DNA from: Photobacterium sp. SKA34
Lineage (GTDB): Bacteria; Pseudomonadota; Gammaproteobacteria; Enterobacterales; Vibrionaceae
Assembly: GCF_000153325.1 (NCBI RefSeq)
Contig: NZ_CH724145.1
Span: 365,840-429,839, forward strand
Reading direction: 5' to 3'
DNA length: 64,000 nucleotides
The position numbers and the translations under genes were made by a program. Positions 60,830 to 64,000 of the stretch are shown one piece after another. The notes beneath the pieces are model-generated. The model was not told the DNA's origin. It saw nothing but the letters and a program-made list of their open reading frames with translations, and did not search any database. The first letter of the stretch is position 1. Every line of letters begins with the position of its first letter.

Positions 60830-61948
60830 TTACTTCAATGTGGTTTCTAGCGCTTTTAAGCACAGGGCAACATTTTCACTTCTCGCACCATAACCCATCA
60901 AACCGATACGCCACGCTTTACCTGCCAGCGCACCTAATCCTGCTCCGATTTCCAAGTTGTAACGTTGCAGCAACTCATTACGTACCTCAGCATCCTCAAC
61001 ACCTTCAGGGATATAAACCGCATTGAGTTGGGGTAAACGTGAGTTTTCTTCTACCACAAATTTGATATCAAGCTTTTCAAGCCCTGCTTTAAGCTCTTCA
61101 TGAGCATTACGATGGCGCTGCCATGCATTTTTTAATCCTTCGTTTTGTAATAATACCAAAGCTTCATGCAACGCATATAAACTGTTTACAGGTGCAGTGT
61201 GGTGATAGCTACGCTTACCTTCCCCACTCCAATAACCAAGCACCAAACTTTGATCTAAAAACCAGCTTTGTACTTTGGTTTTACGTTGCTGGATCTTATC
61301 AATCGCCTTTTGAGAAAACGTTAATGGCGATAACCCCGGCGTACAGGACAAACACTTTTGACTCCCCGAATAAACTGCATCTAATTGCCACTCGTCCACC
61401 AGCAAAGGAACACCACCAAGTGATGTCACCGCATCAACAATCGTTAAGCAGTCATGTTTACGGGCAATTTCCGCCAGTGTTTTCGCATCACTCAATGCGC
61501 CAGTTGAGGTTTCGGCATGAACAAAAGCGACAATTTTAATATCAGGATCGTTTTGTAACACTTGTTCAACTAAATCAGGATCAACCGCCGTCCCCCATTC
61601 GTTATCCACAACGATAGCAACACCACCGCAACGCTCGACATTTTCCCGCATCCGCTCCCCGAAAACGCCATTACGGCAAACTAGCACTTTATCCCCAGCT
61701 TCAACGAGATTAACAAAGCAGGCTTCCATACCTGCACTACCTGGCGCTGAAACAGCGATGGTAAAGGCGTTTTGGGTTTGAAAGGCATATTGCAACAATT
61801 GTTTTAATTCATCCATCATGCCTATAAATAACGGATCAAGATGCCCAACCGTTGGACGACTGAGTGCTTGTAATACTTGCGGATAAATATCTGATGGTCC
61901 CGGCCCCATGAGGGTTCGATGCGGCGGGATAAAACTGGTAATTGTCAT
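60830..61948 (-). CDS. class V aminotransferase (alanine/serine-glyoxylate type)
   Basis: A 372-residue PLP-dependent class V enzyme. It has the start LMGPGPSDIYPQVL, the cofactor-binding segment VDAVTSLGGVPL and the PLP lysine in SGSQKCLSCTPG. These fit the serine-pyruvate/alanine-glyoxylate aminotransferase group; the exact amino donor is not clear. The ATG at 61948 has GGAG with 7-base spacing; an ATG seven codons earlier is also open. The gene is divergent from lysC. Confidence 0.88.
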   Translation of the reverse strand: MTITSFIPPHRTLMGPGPSDIYPQVLQALSRPTVGHLDPLFIGMMDELKQLLQYAFQTQNAFTIAVSAPGSAGMEACFVNLVEAGDKVLVCRNGVFGERMRENVERCGGVAIVVDNEWGTAVDPDLVEQVLQNDPDIKIVAFVHAETSTGALSDAKTLAEIARKHDCLTIVDAVTSLGGVPLLVDEWQLDAVYSGSQKCLSCTPGLSPLTFSQKAIDKIQQRKTKVQSWFLDQSLVLGYWSGEGKRSYHHTAPVNSLYALHEALVLLQNEGLKNAWQRHRNAHEELKAGLEKLDIKFVVEENSRLPQLNAVYIPEGVEDAEVRNELLQRYNLEIGAGLGALAGKAWRIGLMGYGARSENVALCLKALETTLK

Positions 61949-62192
61949 TCTTTTGCTCCGTAAAGTCATTGTCCCTGTCGATATTTTTATGTGGAACGCG
62001 TTGCTATCTATTTTAGAGTATTAGAGCCCTTTCATTGGTGCAAGCGACCAATACCGATCCCATGACACACATTGACGAAATATCATATGTAAATAAATTG
62101 TCATATTCCATTTGACAACAGGGTGATGAATCTTATTCAATAAGATGATATTTTATTCAAGCACTTATTATTCAAACAGTACGACTTAAAAT

Positions 62193-62368
62193 GGAAGAGG
62201 AGCGTTACCTAGGTATCATAATGACAGGACCCCATCCAATCGCCATTATGAGAGGGAGAGTAACGCCGAGGTATAACTGATTAGGGGATGAGTTATATCG
62301 GCTATGAAGGTTGAATCCTTCTAGCTGTCACCAAGGTCAATGATTGACATTGGTGGGGAGCTTCTGGG
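62193..62368 (+). ncRNA. lysine riboswitch (L box) in the lysC leader
   Basis: The leader shows the lysine aptamer's conserved blocks in order: AAGAGGAGCG near the 5' end, GAGTAACGCCGAGG after the first arms, TTAGGGGATGAG, ATCGGCTATGAAGG, and a closing GGGGAGCTTCTGGG that can pair with the 5' GGAAG. The position directly before lysC, which is feedback-regulated by lysine, fits. Downstream hairpins (GGTGA 62367-62371 with TCACC 62380-62384, and TCGGGA 62408-62413 with TCCCGA 62418-62423) lack a T run, so control is probably at translation or RNA decay rather than by an intrinsic terminator. Confidence 0.9.
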
Positions 62369-62472
62369 TGAGTGACTATTCACCTCTAATGCTCTCCTGA
62401 CAGGATGTCGGGAATACTCCCGAAAAAATAACCTACCTTGTGATGTGTTTACTATTTAGGGAGAAATTAATT

Positions 62473-63843
62473 ATGGACAAGGCTACAACACATTTAGACT
62501 CACTAACTGTCGCAAAATTTGGCGGTACTAGTGTTGCTGATTACAGTGCAATGAGCCGTAGTGCTGCAATTGTTACTGCTAATCCAGAAACTAAAATTGT
62601 GTTAATCAGCGCCTGCTCTGGCGTTACTAATATTCTGGTAGAACTTGCCAATGGCGTGAGCGATTCAACAACCCGTCAACAGCGCATTCAGACACTGACC
62701 CAAACCCACCAAGATGTTCTTGAGCAACTTCAGCATCCAGAAAATATTCAAGATGCTATTTACGGCCTACTTGATAACATCGCAACCCTTGCTGAACATG
62801 CGGCATCAGCAACCTCAGCACAATTGACTGATCAAATCGTTAGCCATGGCGAGCTGCTTTCAACCCACCTTTTTAGTCAAATATTAGTCGAGCTAAACGC
62901 CCCTGCTGTACGTGTAGATATTCGTCCCATCATGCGTACTGATGATCAATTTGGTAAAGCGATCCCACAGCCAGACACAATTAAGCAATTAGCGACTGAG
63001 CAATTATTACCACTATTAGACAATAATATCGTGGTATCACAGGGCTTTATTGGATCAAATAGCCAAGGTGTTACGACAACACTTGGTCGTGGGGGCAGTG
63101 ACTATAGTGCAGCCTTAATCGCAGAAGCCGTAAATGCTAGTACATTAGAAATTTGGACTGATGTACCGGGTCTATATACAACCGACCCACGTATTACATC
63201 AGCCGCGAAACCGATCAAAGAGATCAGCTTTAGTGAAGCCTCTGAAATGGCAAACTTTGGCGCAAAAATTTTACACCCATCAACCCTAGTACCAGCTGTT
63301 CGTCAACAGATCCCAGTATTTGTTGGTTCATCAAAAGCACCAGCTCAAGGTGGTACTTGGATCCGACAATCTGTTGAAGATGCGCCACTATTTAGAGCGC
63401 TTGCATTACGTGCCAACCAAACCATGGTGACACTTACTAGCTTAAATATGTTCCATGCTTATGGCTTTTTAGCCGAAGTCTTTCGTATCTTGGCTGAACA
63501 TAAAATCTCAGTTGATCTCATCACAACTTCAGAGGTCAGCGTTTCACTTACCTTAGATCAAACCGATACTGGTGGCGGTGCGCCAACTCTTCCGCTTCAA
63601 GTCGTTGAAGAATTAAGTCAATTATGTGTGGTTGACGTCGAGCAAGGGCTATCACTGGTTGCACTTATCGGTAACCAAATGAGTGACACTAAAGGGTCTG
63701 CAAAAGATATCTTTGGCGCACTAGAAGATCATAACCTACGTATGATTTGCTACGGTGCCAGCCCACATAATTTATGTTTCTTAATTAATGAAGATGAAGC
63801 TAAAGATGTGGTTCGCACACTACACGCATCTTTATTGGAGTAA
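62473..63843 (+). CDS. lysC: lysine-sensitive aspartokinase III
   Basis: A 456-residue aspartate kinase: the KFGGTSVADYSAM nucleotide-binding start, the LGRGGSDYSAALIAEA catalytic motif, and two C-terminal ACT domains (about 320-450). It has no homoserine dehydrogenase part, so it is the mono-functional lysine-regulated type. It phosphorylates aspartate, the first step to lysine, threonine and methionine. The ATG at 62473 has AGGGAG nine bases upstream; an ATG 11 codons earlier has none. The riboswitch precedes it, and the adjacent metH is in the same wider pathway. Confidence 0.96.
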   Translation: MDKATTHLDSLTVAKFGGTSVADYSAMSRSAAIVTANPETKIVLISACSGVTNILVELANGVSDSTTRQQRIQTLTQTHQDVLEQLQHPENIQDAIYGLLDNIATLAEHAASATSAQLTDQIVSHGELLSTHLFSQILVELNAPAVRVDIRPIMRTDDQFGKAIPQPDTIKQLATEQLLPLLDNNIVVSQGFIGSNSQGVTTTLGRGGSDYSAALIAEAVNASTLEIWTDVPGLYTTDPRITSAAKPIKEISFSEASEMANFGAKILHPSTLVPAVRQQIPVFVGSSKAPAQGGTWIRQSVEDAPLFRALALRANQTMVTLTSLNMFHAYGFLAEVFRILAEHKISVDLITTSEVSVSLTLDQTDTGGGAPTLPLQVVEELSQLCVVDVEQGLSLVALIGNQMSDTKGSAKDIFGALEDHNLRMICYGASPHNLCFLINEDEAKDVVRTLHASLLE

Positions 63844-63870
63844 GCTAGAAATAAAGTTCAGATAAACAAA

Positions 63871-63888
63871 AAGGCGCATTGAGCGCCT
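63871..63888. terminator. bidirectional terminator between lysC and metH
   Basis: AAGGCGC (63871-63877) pairs with GCGCCTT (63882-63888) around a 4-base loop, with an A-rich left flank and a T run on the right. It separates lysC from the converging metH. Confidence 0.85.
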
Positions 63889-63911
63889 TTTTATTTATTA
63901 TTGATAAAGTA

Positions 63912-64000
63912 TTAAAGATTTGGGCCTAACCATTTCTCAGCCTCGATCAAATCCCAACCTTTTCGATCAGCATAACTTTCTAACTGATCTTGCTGGATCT
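63912..64000 (-). CDS. metH: cobalamin-dependent methionine synthase MetH (C-terminal end, partial)
   Basis: The minus strand encodes IQQDQLESYADRKGWDLIEA and continues through EKWLGPNL to a stop at 63914-63912. This matches the conserved C-terminus of the MetH activation domain. Only the last 28 or so codons are inside the window. metH next to lysC is, as I recall, the V. cholerae order, which supports the call. Confidence 0.85.
   Translation of the reverse strand, partial: IQQDQLESYADRKGWDLIEAEKWLGPNL

Overview
The window looks like a chromosomal segment of a member of the Vibrionaceae, most probably Photobacterium or a close relative. This rests on gene order and protein character: it carries the yrb/mla-lpt-rpoN-ptsN cluster, mreBCD, a complete MSHA type IV pilus locus, and the ssb / galU / uvrA / PglL / aminotransferase / lysC / metH series that I remember from Vibrio cholerae chromosome 1. 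The genus call is an inference from recall, not from a search.

Layout. Positions 1-140 hold the 5' end of rplM (minus strand), with a structured leader upstream. Next come zapE (minus), zapG, and the periplasmic proteases degQ and degS (plus). From 4.9 to 9.6 kb a minus-strand run carries murA, ibaG and mlaB-C-D-E-F (retrograde phospholipid transport). From 10.1 to 17.4 kb a plus-strand run carries yrbG, kdsD, lptC-lptA-lptB, rpoN, hpf, ptsN, rapZ and npr, which links LPS transport with sigma-54 and the nitrogen-related PTS. kdsC, usually between kdsD and lptC, is missing. mgtE follows. From 19.1 to 32.2 kb lie pmbA (tldE), darP, tldD, a nitrilase-family gene, yhdP, rng, maf and mreD-C-B, almost all minus strand.

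From 32.3 to 52.7 kb the minus strand carries a full MSHA (mannose-sensitive haemagglutinin) pilus locus. In transcription order it reads csrD(mshH), mshI, a pilN-like gene, mshJ, K, L, M, N, E, G, F, B, three tandem mshA-like major pilins, mshC, D, O, P, Q. Two irregularities stand out: mshE, the extension ATPase, is split by a one-base frameshift in a short A run, and a short mshQ-like relic lies between mshP and mshQ.

From 52.9 to 64 kb there is a LysR regulator, ssb, a broken glycoside hydrolase 16 remnant (where V. cholerae, as I remember it, has qstR), galU, an SOS-box-controlled uvrA, a PglL-type O-oligosaccharyltransferase, a class V aminotransferase, a lysine riboswitch followed by lysC, and the 3' end of metH.

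Most of the window is conserved core genome for cell envelope, LPS, cell shape and repair. The accessory interest is in the MSHA locus (pilin triplication, mshE frameshift, mshQ relic), the ssb-galU gap, and the missing kdsC. I did not see a wholly new multi-gene system, a CRISPR array, tRNA or rRNA genes, or an intact insertion sequence.
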